This document shows, one piece after another, positions 46,828 through 57,115 of a stretch of DNA of 64,000 nucleotides (its first letter is position 1; each line of letters begins with the position of its first letter). Where the stretch lies: NCBI GenBank assembly GCA_963422465.1, contig OY730172.1:4588001-4652000 (forward strand), read 5' to 3'. The notes under the pieces are model-generated. The model was not told the DNA's origin. It searched no databases and saw only the letters and a program-made list of their open reading frames with translations. The position numbers and the translations under genes were made by a program. Source of the stretch: Lichina pygmaea. Taxonomy: Eukaryota; Ascomycota; Lichinomycetes; Lichinales; Lichinaceae.

Positions 46828-47538
46828 CTACAACGTCGTCCCCAGATAGCGGTTGACTTCCTCAGACTGGTAGAACAGCTGATGCAACCTCTCGGCCTTG
46901 AGCCTCTCGTCGTCCTCTCTCTCCCTGACTCGTTTTGCGTCTAGCGTCTCCTTCCGCTTCCCGTCCTGGCCGGTGCTCTTACCGTCTCGTCTGGGCACTT
47001 CGGCACCGACACCAAGCGTATCCTTCTTGACTGTTGTTTTCACGGGAAACAGCCGTCCTTCGCCCGAGGGGCCGAGTCCGAGGCGACTGTTCGGATCCCA
47101 GCCGTACGAGCACAGGTACTGCAGGCCTCGATTGCGCGGGTCCAGGTGCGATGGCGGAAAAGAGTGTTCGAGGCACACCTGGTGCGCCAGGGAAGTCTCG
47201 TGCCGCCAATCCTGAGACCCGGGGCTAGGAAGGGGTAGATGGCAGACTCCACAGACCGGCCTATCGTCTTCGTGCGAGACGGGCGTGTGCGACCGCTCGT
47301 TCGTGGCGGGCTTGGGCTCCTCTGCGGCTCTTGCGCTGTGATCTGCTCGAGAAGGGGCTAGGACGAGGGATTCGTAGAAGCTCGCTACGGATTCGCCTGT
47401 CGAGGACGCCTTTGGCGTAGCTAGGGCGTCCGCTGTGGAGCCGCTCGTCGCTGGGACGAACTTGACCCGCTTCCGTTTGATGCCAGCCCCAAACACGCGC
47501 TGGTCCTGCAGTGCGATGGTGTACTCGTCGTCGCTCAT
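46828..47538 (-). CDS. G-patch domain protein (GPANK1-like)
   Basis: A single-exon protein of 236 residues. A zinc-finger-like stretch, CGVCHLPLPSP...HETSLAHQV (about 97-125), precedes a G-patch-type motif: LQYLCSYGWDPNSRLGLGPSGEGRLFPVK appears in order around residues 139-167, then VKKDTLGVG. The C-terminus is Lys/Arg/Glu-rich. G-patch proteins bind RNA and often activate DEAH helicases; the partner here is unknown, and no link to the nearby PRP22 gene is implied. The first ATG in frame (MSDDEYTIALQ) was chosen. It is convergent with SEC1. Confidence 0.85.
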   Translation of the reverse strand: MSDDEYTIALQDQRVFGAGIKRKRVKFVPATSGSTADALATPKASSTGESVASFYESLVLAPSRADHSARAAEEPKPATNERSHTPVSHEDDRPVCGVCHLPLPSPGSQDWRHETSLAHQVCLEHSFPPSHLDPRNRGLQYLCSYGWDPNSRLGLGPSGEGRLFPVKTTVKKDTLGVGAEVPRRDGKSTGQDGKRKETLDAKRVREREDDERLKAERLHQLFYQSEEVNRYLGTTL

Positions 47539-47756
47539 GGTCACTCGAAGCGCCTCGGATAATTAGTCGGGGAGGATCGACGACCGCGAGAGCCAGAATA
47601 GATGGTAATGATGGCTTAATCGGCAGCCTTGTCGACCAGTCTCGATGAGGGATAGCGGCACGTTGCGCGGATTAGTAATCCGCGAGCTGCGATTTTTAGT
47701 GGTTATCACGGGCCTGCGGACGTCAACTACGATCAGACATCTCGAGAGCTCTCGCA

Positions 47757-49020
47757 ATGCCTCTCCCTTTCATGATCGAGATCCTGTCGAATGGATTTTC
47801 GAACGTGCCATACGCTAGCCAGATCCTCACCTTCTCGGCATGCTCAATTGCCGTCTACTTGGCAAAAGCCTACTTTGGCGGGGCTAAGAACATCTCGGAG
47901 AGGAACATGCACTCGAAAGTGGTCATGATCACAGTCAGTCTTAGGTCCGGGACGACCGCATGCACGCCCGTTTCTGTATTGATCATGATAGGGTGGCACA
48001 GCCGGCGTTGGAGCTGCTATCACACGCGCTCTGGCAGAACGAGGCGCCCAAATCGTCCTCCTCACACACCATCCGCCGTCTGATCCCTTTCTCGCCGAAT
48101 ACGTCGAGGATCTGCGATCTCAGACCTCGAACCAGCTCATCTATGCCGAGCACGTCGACCTAGCGTCGCTGCACTCTATCCGCGTCTTTGCTACGAAGTG
48201 GGTCGACAATGCGCCTCCCAGGCGACTGGATATGATCATCCTATGCGCCAACACCTTGATACCACCGCGAAAGAAGCAGATTTGGAGCAGTGAGGACGGT
48301 GTCGAGCTGAGCTGGGCCGTCAACTACTTGGCAAACTATCATTTGCTGAGCATCTTGTCCCCCGCTCTCAGAGCCCAACCGCCAGATCGTGACGTCAGGG
48401 TCATCATGGCAGCATGCCCCAGCTACATTGGCGCCAAGTTCAAGTCGAGCGATGAGGGTATCAGGAAGGAGCGCCTATCGAATACCGGACTCTATGGGGC
48501 AAGCAAATTGGCACTCATGGTATTCGCGGCGAGCTTCCAAAAGCATCTCGACGCCTATGTCCGGCCGGACAAGCAGCCGAACAACGCGCGCGTCCTGCTG
48601 GTCGATCCAGGCTGGACCAGAACGCCTGGCATGAGGCGATGGCTCAGCTTCGGGTCTCTTTGGGGGCTGTTGATCTATGTCATATGCTGGCCGATGTGGT
48701 GGGTCCTGCTCAAGTCGCCAGCACAAGGATCTCAAAGCTTTCTGTACGCGTCGATGGACGAGAGACTGCGAGAGCCTGCTGGTATCAGACTGATCAAAGA
48801 GTGCCGAGAGGTCGACTTTGCGCGGACGGACATTGACGACGAGAAAGTGGGCAAGGAGCTATGGGAAGCAAGCGCGGGCCGCATCGAGGCTCTAGAAAAA
48901 GAGGGCGCCGTCCAGAGAGCAAGGGCCAAGAAAGCCGAGGTCGCAGCCGGGAACGGCAAGATACAAAAGGAAGAGACGGTGGGAGATGCAGGCGTGAAGC
49001 GTCGAGCGGGTTGCAAATAG
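47757..49020 (+). CDS. Membrane-associated short-chain dehydrogenase/reductase
   Basis: NAD(P)-dependent oxidoreductase of the classical SDR superfamily; substrate unknown. Exons 47757-47933 and 47992-49020 join in phase 0 to 401 residues. The splice forms the cofactor motif ITGGTAGVGAA (T-G-x3-G-x-G). The active site is YGASK (Tyr-x3-Lys), with ILCANTLIPP replacing the usual NNAG. VDPGWTRTPGM follows. A hydrophobic stretch near residues 18-38 and another (LLIYVICWPMWWVLL) suggest membrane or lipid-droplet anchoring. The C-terminus is a charged helix. It resembles fungal retinol-dehydrogenase-like SDRs without clear orthology. Confidence 0.88.
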
Positions 49021-49759
49021 GTATATTTCGGAGCAAAGATGTCTTGAATTTGACAGCCTCCATGACTCCATAGATCCGGCCTGTCCCGTTGACGATAGAT
49101 ACCAGGGTCACTATCGAATAGACTACACGTAGGCAGAGCAAAGTGAGTTGAACATGACCACAGTCCCCTAAACAGGGACAGATGGGGCAGAATAGTGGCA
49201 CAAGCGTCATCTCGGTCTTGTACCAAAGCGACAAGATCTCAGGATGGACTAATTATGCTCGGCCATTCACTTGATATTCCGCGCTAACAGTACTGGCGGA
49301 GCAGACACCCCCCCCCCCCAAAAAAAAAGCGTGAAAAGAAGAGAAAAAAGAAGATATTCTGGCACATGGCGCCAGGAATCGAATCGGTCAAACTCATGTA
49401 TGTACCAGCCAGGCTGTTTAGCAACATCGCCTGAGCACACGTGCTCACGGATGAGGGCTCTTGTTGATGTACGTACTGTATGTACTCGTATGTACTCCGT
49501 ACTCCGAACGTATGTACGGAAGTACGGGGGTATACGAGTAAGCATAGCTGTGATGGAGCCCGCAAGCGCCATGAGCGCGATAATTACGTAATAAACGGTG
49601 TCGTGGTGGTCGCGAAACGCGTCAGACGCTCGAAGCGTACGAGGGACGGTATTTGCCAGTGAAAGGTCTACCTGTACATACGTACTACGTACGGTACCTA
49701 CGTAACTACAGCAGCGTAGGGTACGCGGAGCTTCTCCATAGCCATCCGCAAGCCTCTCT

Positions 49760-49800
<41 letters not shown>

Positions 49801-49884
49801 ATCAACCGTCGACGCTGCGTCTGTCGACTGACCCACAGTCTCGTCAAGGTCAAGCGGCTCACGGCTCATCTGCCCAGCATCAGC
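49021..49884. other. Intergenic region upstream of UMP1
   Basis: No supported gene. It contains a C-run followed by an A-run (about 49308-49328), TACG-type palindromic runs at about 49468-49535 and 49675-49705, and a (CGA)13 microsatellite at 49761-49800, 85 bp before the UMP1 ATG and probably in its leader. Confidence 0.55.
49761..49800. repeat. (CGA)13 microsatellite
   Basis: A perfect trinucleotide run lying upstream of the UMP1 start, outside the inferred coding sequence. Confidence 0.9.
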
Positions 49885-50622
49885 ATGGTAAGCACACAGA
49901 CTTGTCGTCGTCCTGGCGAACCCCCAAGCTCAAGCTGACGCGCGCGGCGTCAAGTCTCTCCGGGTCGTCCCTCGGTCGGTGCAGCCGACGTCGCAGTCGA
50001 CGGGGTCCGGCGGCGGCGCCGCCGCCCAGACGACAGGGCCGACGCCTTCGTCGACGGCGTCGTCGATCGTGCCCGGCCTCGCCGATCCGCTGCGTTCGAG
50101 GCTCTCGTCGTCACAAGCACCACCACCACCACCACCCGCGGCGGCCGCGCCCGCTTCGACGCACCCGCTCGAGGCACGCCTCAGGAACTGGACGGCCACG
50201 CAGGACGCCATGAAGATGGAGTCGCTCCGCCGCACCTTCGGCATCGCCGAGCCCGTCCGCCGCGGCATGGAGAGGAAGATCGTCGGCGCGGGCGAGTGGA
50301 GACCGGCTTGTCTCGGGGGGTCCGATGGGGTCGGCATGGATGTCCTGCGAGGTGCCGAGATGGGCGATCTTTCGTGGGAGGACGTCTACAGGGGTGAGTT
50401 GGGCTTCGTCCGTCGTCTGTGCTGTTCTCCGTGCTCTGCACATGACCTGCGCTATTCCCCATCACCTGTCGTCCACCTCCCAACTCACTCCTCCTCCTCC
50501 AACCTTCTCTCCTCTCCACCACCAACGCTTACCCTTCTCAATTCCCCCTTACAGGCGACGAAACCCGCAACCCCCCCGATTTCCACACGGAGATGGAGGC
50601 CAAGCTCCGAATGAACTGGTAG
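49885..50622 (+). CDS. UMP1: UMP1, proteasome maturation factor
   Basis: A chaperone of 20S proteasome assembly that is degraded as the proteasome's first substrate. Exons 49885-49887, 49955-50393 and 50555-50622 join in phase to 169 residues. The first coding exon is only the ATG; splicing to TCTCTCCGG yields MSLRVVP, the conserved UMP1 N-terminus. A disordered Ser/Pro/Ala linker precedes the conserved core HPLEARLRNWTATQ, DAMKMESLRRTFGIAEPVRR (about 70-110). The last exon encodes DETRNPPDFHTEMEAKLRMNW, matching the family's end. Without the 3-nt exon no good start exists, so the model is well supported. Confidence 0.93.
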
Positions 50623-50800
50623 TTCCCGAATAAAAGTAGCAGTTCCGAACAAACTGGTTAGCATCATCTCCTCGAGAACTGTACCATATCATGCCACACT
50701 GTACCGTACCATACCATACCATATCACAGCATAGCATAGCAAGTCCATAATCATACATCTGCCCTCGTCGTAGACACATTCTCCTCCCACGTCGACCCGG

Positions 50801-50902
50801 CAGCGCGACCAGCTACACAGCGCGACCGGCTACACAGCGCGACCAGCTACACAGCGCGACCGGCTACACAGCGCGACCGGCTACACAGCGCGACCGGCTA
50901 CA
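50801..50902. repeat. 17-bp tandem repeat, six copies
   Basis: Six copies of CAGCGCGACCRGCTACA, differing only at the R position (A in copies 1 and 3, G in the others), downstream of UMP1. A seventh unit breaks off after CAGC. Confidence 0.9.
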
Positions 50903-50998
50903 CAGCATGGCCGCGGCCTACATATACCTCTCCGCAGCGTTGAACCATCCCTAGCCCCAGCATCAAACAGCCCGAGCGTGAAAAACAGTCTTTCTTTC

Positions 50999-51056
<58 letters not shown>
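50999..51056. repeat. (CA)n microsatellite, about 28 units
   Basis: An uninterrupted CA dinucleotide run between the 17-bp array and the LINE insertion. Confidence 0.95.
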
Positions 51057-51058
<2 letters not shown>

Positions 51059-51192
51059 GACTGTTCCCAAGGATCGTATTCATTCTGCAAATAAAACCCT
51101 TCTCATCCGCTCAGCAAAATAAAATCTTGTTCGTCATCGCTCGACTTTTGAGACGGGGTATTGTTTGTACACGCAACATCTGTAGTGCTAGT

Positions 51193-52486
51193 AGTGCTGA
51201 TTGATTGATTGATTGATTGATCGATTGAATTCCTAACACCATTCTAGCAACTAGTGAATCTAGGCTATGCTGGGTCAACTATCAAGCTAGGCTAAGGAGA
51301 AACCCAAAAGAGTGAAAAACGTCTCCCTGCAGCGCCTCACCAGCGCGATCCTGTCGAGTAACTGTAGAACATGGAGGGTGACTGGCTAGTAGCCAGCTTC
51401 CAGTCTGCTCCCGAGCCCAGGAGAACTGGGAAAGGACACCGTGGCGCAGGATCCACGCTGTCAGCGCGGCGGCGGGCCGCGGTCGTGAAGTCATCACCTG
51501 GTACGTATGTAGTCAGTAGTAGATGCTGTGGTGTGTAGACTGCGGTGTGCCCCCGTTGGAGGTGTGGGCAGTCCACAACTACATGCTTAGCTGTTTCCCA
51601 TTGCGCCCCACAGCTGCAAGCTGGTGTTGGGAAGCCGGGGACCCGACGCTTGCAGAGGAAGGCTGCCAGCCCAATCTTACCTGCACGGACCTGTGGGCCT
51701 TTGACAAGCTGGCGTGGAGCCGGATTGCCGACTGGTACCGTACGGCATCTTGTCAGGCTTCCAGTTGTCTCCTCCACCGGGGTCCGGGTCTAGTAGCTGG
51801 ACTGTTGGTGGGGGTCCTCCGTGTAGCTCGTGCCATCGTTCCTAGCACTATTGCTCTGCTAGCTAGCGTGCTTGCCAGATTGTTCTGGGAAGGATGCCCA
51901 GGGGGGGGGTGCCTAGGTGTCCTGTTGTAGCCTCCAATACCCTCCCGGGCCAGAGTATTGATTTGGCCCAGAGGCGCCGCGCTTGGCCCGGTGAGGTGCC
52001 GGCGCGGCGACGTCGTCCCCGCCGTGGGGTTAGGTGGCGCCTGAGCCGGTCGCAGGCTTCCCGGACCTCGGCCTGGACCCCGGAGGCCTCCATTCGGGCG
52101 CGCGCTTGCAGCTGCAGTCGTGCTATATGTGCCCGTAATGGTGGGACCACCGCTTCACTCTCCAGTTGGCGCCGGCTTGTCGCCTTGAAGCCGCCGGTGA
52201 CTGACCGTAGGCAGCGTTGTTGTTGTCGCTCCAGGGCATCACCAATCCAGTGTCGGTGGGCCGGCCGGAGGAGGCCTTCTAGCGGGGCCCACACAGTCGC
52301 GCCGTAGGTGATCACCGGACGTACTACCGCATTGTAGATTAAACGTGCCTTGTCAAAGGTCGCCCCCCAGGTGGACCCCGTGATTGCCGAGAGGGCTCGG
52401 CTTTGCTGTGCTGCCCTTTCAGCTGTGCGCTTCACATGCGGTCCCCATCGGAGTTTCGAGTCGAGCAGTACGCCCAGTACGCGGGA
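51193..52486 (-). mobile_element. 5'-truncated LINE with target-site duplication and CAAT tail
   Basis: On the minus strand the insert starts inside a reverse-transcriptase ORF: SRVLGVLLDSKLRWGPHVKR, then ARLIYNAVVRPVITYGATVW, typical of the RT C-terminal part. After a frame change it reads KIGLAAFLCKRRVPGFP and ACSCGAQWETAKHVVVDCP, the LINE C-terminal zinc knuckle. A further frame change near 51480 leads to LRHGVLSQFSWAREQ. A 3' UTR ends in a (CAAT)n tail at 51197-51228. GTAGTGCTAGT flanks both sides (51182-51192 and 52487-52497), an 11-bp target-site duplication. At least two frame breaks make it inactive. Confidence 0.85.
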
Positions 52487-52497
52487 GTAGTGCTAGT

Positions 52498-53282
52498 TAA
52501 TTTGGGGGGGGGGGGGGGGAGGAGTTGTTCTTTTGGTTTCTGGGCGTATGTTTTATGGTAGGAGGTTTTTGGGAGGAGGTGCTGGGGGAAAAAAGTGCTA
52601 GATGGCACGTGTTGGGCTTGAAGTGAAAAAAATACATGCCACAGGTACGAACAGAGACGGGTGTTGGTGGAGATGACGCTGGAGCTGGAGCTGGAGCTGG
52701 AGCTGGACCTGGTGGTACCTTGCAATGATGATAGTGATGAGGAGAAGGAGAGTGAAGAGTTGGTGTCACGGAAGTGGTGATGATGGTGATGGATGATGAG
52801 GCGGAAAATGAGCCGTATGACGAGGTGGACGTGGTAACGATGATAGCGGTGATTATGATGAGAAAGAGGAGGAGGAGGAAGCTGAAAAAGACGTCGTACA
52901 AGTCCTGGCAGCAGGGAACCATGACGACGATGAAATCGACCTTGAAATTGACGCCAAAGTGTTCATCTGTGCGAGAGCAAGCGAGGACGTAAAAGGAACA
53001 CAGAAGAAGACGGCATAGTCGAACTTGTCCTGATTGCCCCTTCTGAGCAGCGAGCAGCGTCCTTCTCGGCCGTCGCCTCCCCGCGTCGCTGCTCAAGCTC
53101 CACATGCTTGCTTTCCCATTCAGGAAGCCCCATCCCCCTTCGTCACTGCTTGAAACAAGAAACTCACGAGTGCACGAGCGCCGTGGCAACAAGTCTGCAG
53201 CCAAGTCCGCAGCAAGTACCGAGTACAAGAAATCAAGGGGGAGAAGAGAAAAAGGGAGAAGAAAGGTGGGCGCTCGACGAGA
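52498..53282. other. Intergenic region with G-run and short GAT/GGA-rich repeats
   Basis: A G-run of about 16 bases at 52505-52520, a GAGCTG repeat (about 52680-52706) and a GAT/GAG-rich stretch (52740-52880) occur here. Frames crossing it are low complexity and not supported as genes. Confidence 0.5.
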
Positions 53283-54412
53283 TCATAGAATGGTACAGCG
53301 ACAGCCCGGCGACCTTTCTCCGTGTCGATCCCTCCCCGTCCCCTGCTTGGAAGTTTTGTTGTCTTCCTCTTCGACGAGCTCGTGCGGTCGGACGGTCATG
53401 TGCAGCACGTTTGGCGAATCGGTCTTGAAGCGGCATTCTGATGGTGTTCGTCACGCTCGTCAGCGAGCTTGAAAAGGGTGCTTGTACGGCGGGGTGGATG
53501 GCCAGGAGAGGGTGCGACCACGGCGGGGACGGACGAAGACAGGATGGACGGTTGGCTCGAGAAAGACAAAGAGGACCAGCTGCTTTGAATGAAGAACAGA
53601 GGACGGGAGGTAGGAGATGGCGGGTCCAGGTGCGTACCACGTAGAGCAAGTTTGTCGTCCAAGAGTCGACCGAAATGGATCAACCGGATCGACGACGGAC
53701 TAGAAGGCTTGGATTCCCAGTCTGCGAGACACGGTCAGCAACCAAGGCCGCCGCGACACGTTGCTGCGCGTCGGCCGGGACGGGGCTGCCCACCGTCTCG
53801 CCACTCTCGGAAGATGAGCTCCTTGAGGGTGTAGACAGAGACGTCGTAGGGATCGTGCTTCGGCGGGTCGATGTTCCTCTTCGCGAGATACTTGTCGTCG
53901 AACCGGAACGCGTGGCGGGCCCCGCTCGTGAAGAGCAGCGTGAGCTGCATGGCCGGGGCCGCCTCGGGCTTGGGCCGCGCGGCCGGCGTCGCCGTCGGCA
54001 CGCCCAACGCCGACGGTGTCGGAGGGTCGCGGGCGTGCGACTCGGTGCCGCGTCCCGACGTCGAATCTTCGAGCTGCAAGCTCTCGACCAGCTGCTCCCT
54101 CGACCCGGCCTGGGCCGCTGCGTGCATCGACGGGACGCCCCGAGCTGGTGCCCCCGCCGACGCGACCGTGGCGCTCGGCGACGGAGCCGGTCCTGCCTCG
54201 CGCAGAGGGGCAGCCGCGCCGGGGTCGGACGAGGTCGGGTCCAGCTCGTCGTGGTCGCCTCTGCTCGATGCCGCCAGGTCGCTCATCTCGACGGCAGCCG
54301 TCGGTGGAGCGGCGTCACCGCCGCCCTGTCCGTTCCCCGACCTCGGGCCCGACAGACCGCCCTCGCGCGACGGCTCAGGCTCGGCCGCGGCGGGCGGGCC
54401 AGTCGACGACAT
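53283..54412 (-). CDS. Membrane-anchored ubiquitin-fold (MUB/UBL3-like) protein with CaaX box
   Basis: Exons 54412-53794, 53721-53638 and 53437-53283 join in phase to 285 residues. About 150 disordered Ala/Pro/Ser-rich residues precede a ubiquitin-like (Rad60-SLD_2 type) domain: MQLTLLFTSGARHAFRFDDK, DPYDVSVYTLKELIFREWRD, SSIRLIHFGRLLDDKLALRE, TDSPNVLHMTVRP. The protein ends CRCTIL, a CaaX motif with terminal Leu, predicting geranylgeranylation and membrane attachment. In plants and animals MUB/UBL3 proteins recruit E2 enzymes to membranes or sort proteins to vesicles; the role here is inferred. ATG 54412 was chosen because upstream in-frame sequence looks non-coding. Confidence 0.85.
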
Positions 54413-55468
54413 TGGAGTGGGTCGATGCCGACGAGCGTGTGCCTGCAAGATGCCGGAGACGAGCCAGGCAGAGCCGGGCAGGGCCAGGCAGGCCCAGGCA
54501 GGCCCAGGCTGCGGACAGGCCCCACGGTCACTCGACCGAGCGCGGCGAAGGGCGATGGACCCAGAGCCCGTCGGACATAGCAGGCCGTGAGCGCCGGTCG
54601 CTGGCTTCCTCGACGTGCCGCTTCGTGATGCCGTGCCGGGTTCTGTGCTGTGCTGTGCTGTACCGTACGCTGATACCGAGTGAGTGAGTGAGCAGGCCGG
54701 CGTCGCTGTGTTTCTGGACGAGGGCAAGTGCTACGTTGCGTACCTCTGCCTCTTGCCAGGGCCTCAACAACGACCGAACAAGCCGGGCTGTGATTCCTGC
54801 ATCCAGTGTCTCCACCTGGCGCCAACGCTGTCGCACGCAATACGTCCGGTGTCACCTCCGGCCCTTTGGTCCAGACGGTTGTTGCCAGCGACGCTTGTCG
54901 TCGAACAGATGAATCTAGCTGCCACGAACTACCGCTTGATTTCCAGAGCACGGACGAGCACGCAGCTCCTACCGGACCTTACCAGCTTTGCTCCGTCGAT
55001 GCCGCTGTCGTCGCTTCGTCGCTTCGTCGCTTCGTCGCTTCGTTCCTTCGTTCGTCCGTCGAATGGTAGCGACGCCGGTAATCTTATTCGGTCGGGATAT
55101 GGATGACGTTGCCGCGCGGTACATACGTACCGGTAGCTGAAGTACAAAGGTACGGTACGGTACTGCAGTAACTTGCAGAAGTAAGCAAGAGGTCTTGTTT
55201 CGTCGGGGCTCGGAGCCAAGCAGCTACGGTGGCCAGGTCGGCCTACGAGTACGGCGTCCTTCCGTAACGGCTGCTTCGTCAAGGGAGATGTACGTCACGT
55301 CGCAGCCGTTCGACTCTCGATCTGTCGCCAGAACGAGCTGAATGTCGTCCGCGCAGGTGTCGGAGCCGAACGGCAGCGTGGCGCGTTCCTCGTCCCTGTA
55401 GGTGAGTATGTGCGGCAGCGCAGCGTGAGGATGGCAACGGAGCGACGTGGCTCTCCGACCGAGGCCGT
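54413..55468. other. Intergenic region between ERG8 and the MUB gene
   Basis: No supported gene. It contains a CAGGCCCAGG-like repeat near 54480-54510, a CTTCGTCG repeat at about 55010-55060 and a TACG-type run near 55115-55165. Confidence 0.5.
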
Positions 55469-57115
55469 CTAGAGAAAGTAGTCCTTGTAGTCCTCGACCT
55501 TCTCGGCCCGGACGCCTCTCGAGTCCTCCCTCACTCCCAAGACCCGCACCTCGGTCACTTCCTTCGGGCTCTCCTCGTCCGGGTCGCCCTTCCAGCTCTC
55601 GCAGTGGGACCGAAGCCGTTCCAGGACGGCGGTGTCGTCCGCGACGAGCAGAGCGATGGCGTCGTAGCCCCCGGCGCCTGGCACGACGCCGCCCAAGACG
55701 CCCGGCAGCGAGCAGCAGGCGTCCAGCAGGGCGGTCTGTGCGGCAGGCTCGATCGGTATGGAGCAGCGTCGACCCATTCGCCGCAGCTGCTTCCTGACGC
55801 TGCCGATCGTCTCTCGGATCTCGTGGAGGTGACCCTGCCAGGTCTCCTCTGGCAGCTCGGCCGGTTTCGTGGCGGTGATCTCCCGAAGGTCCCGATCGTA
55901 CTGGCCCGGCTGGGCGTCGGCCAGGTCGGCGACGACGCCGAGGAGCTGCACCAATCGGTTGTTGTGCCGCCGGAGCGCCCCCCAGATGACGTCGGCATCC
56001 TCCCGGACGTTTTCGCGCCACCGGAGAACCGTTCTCGCCATCTGCACGCTCTTGCTGCCGCCACGCACGTCGCAGAGGACGATCCTGATGCGCCTGGGAA
56101 GCCTCACCGAGGCCGTGTCGATCTCGTCGTTCCAGGAGTCTGCGTCGTCGACGACGCGCTCGAGGCGTTCTCGCAGGTCGTCGAACGGCGACACGACGTC
56201 CTGCACGACCGACGCCGAGTACCTTCGGTAGAGGCATGATCCGTAGATGGCGGCAGCCACGTCGAAGCCCGAGCCGATCCTCTCCTGCGCCGCCGCATGG
56301 GCGGCCTGAGCGAGATGATGGAGCCTGGCCCGTCCGCCGTCGCTCGAGATGTCGAACGGCGCCTGTGGCGAGTAGTACCGCAGGAGGCCGGCCACGAGCG
56401 CCGTCACCAGAGCTGCCGACGAGCCCAGTCCGGTCTTGCGCGCGACGGGCAGTGGGATGCCATAGTCCTCCCACCTCGACGCCTCGCAAGGTGGTCCCGT
56501 CCGCGAAGGGTCCGGCTTCGAGTAGTAATCCGAATCGGCAAGGACGGTGATCACCTTAGGCTGGACCGTGATGTCCGCCTTTGTCGACACGTACACGAGG
56601 GCGTAATGCAGCGCAAGCTCGACGAGGACGTTGTGGGTCCTGCCAGGCCCGAGCTCGAGATTGCCTTGTCAGTGAGACGGATTCCAACTCGATCGACGTG
56701 ACAGCGCACGCAGAAGGGACAATCACCGGACCAGCTTTCCATCGTCGATGAAGCTCGATCTGCACCGTGCGAGTGTCAGCAAGCGCGCGCACACATGTGA
56801 AGATACGGGAAAAGCAGGGTCACGCGGAGCCAAGGCGCTGTCAGCGACGTACGGTGTGTTCAGTCGCTGACGGACTCGGATGCTCCCGTCGGCCGTGTAC
56901 TCGACCTCGTGCGACCACTCGCCGTCCTTGAACTGCGGCGAGCGGACCAAGATGCCGCCCCAGGCCGCATCGGTGCCCTCTGGGTGAGGCTGGACCACGA
57001 CGTGGATGCGGGCGTCGAGTCCAAAGACGAGCCCCGTGTACTCCCGATCGAGCACCAGGTACCCCCCGGCCAAGAGCACCTTTCCGGGCGCGGAAACTGC
57101 GACCGCGGCGTTCAT
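55469..57115 (-). CDS. ERG8: Phosphomevalonate kinase (ERG8)
   Basis: Converts 5-phosphomevalonate to 5-diphosphomevalonate in the mevalonate pathway to sterols and isoprenoids. Exons 57115-56853 and 56639-55469 join in phase to 477 residues. The GHMP-kinase fold is clear: SAPGKVLLAGGYLVLD (about 8-23), REYTGLVFGLDARI, the ATP-binding KTGLGSSAALVTALVAG (about 157-173), GSGFDVAAAIYGS, and the C-terminal motif VVPGAGGYDAIALLV. The join was set between RLNTP and THNVLVELAL, which restores the family's N-P-F-V-E-T-like block. The 5' end ATG directly precedes the conserved strand. No motif is missing. Confidence 0.94.

Noticed and set aside
49360-49450. tRNA-like T-loop sequence (GATTCGATTCC on the minus strand)
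   Set aside because: Flanking bases do not form a T-stem or acceptor stem, and no D-arm was found.
53735-54727. A longer N-terminus for the MUB-like protein, starting upstream of 54412
   Set aside because: The added ~105 residues lack conserved character and include a tract from a CAGGCCCAGG-like repeat; an ATG at 54412 gives a clean start.
55224-56489. A 421-codon minus-strand frame overlapping ERG8
   Set aside because: It is an out-of-phase reading of ERG8 exon 2 with extreme Arg/Gly content; ERG8 motifs occupy the other frame.
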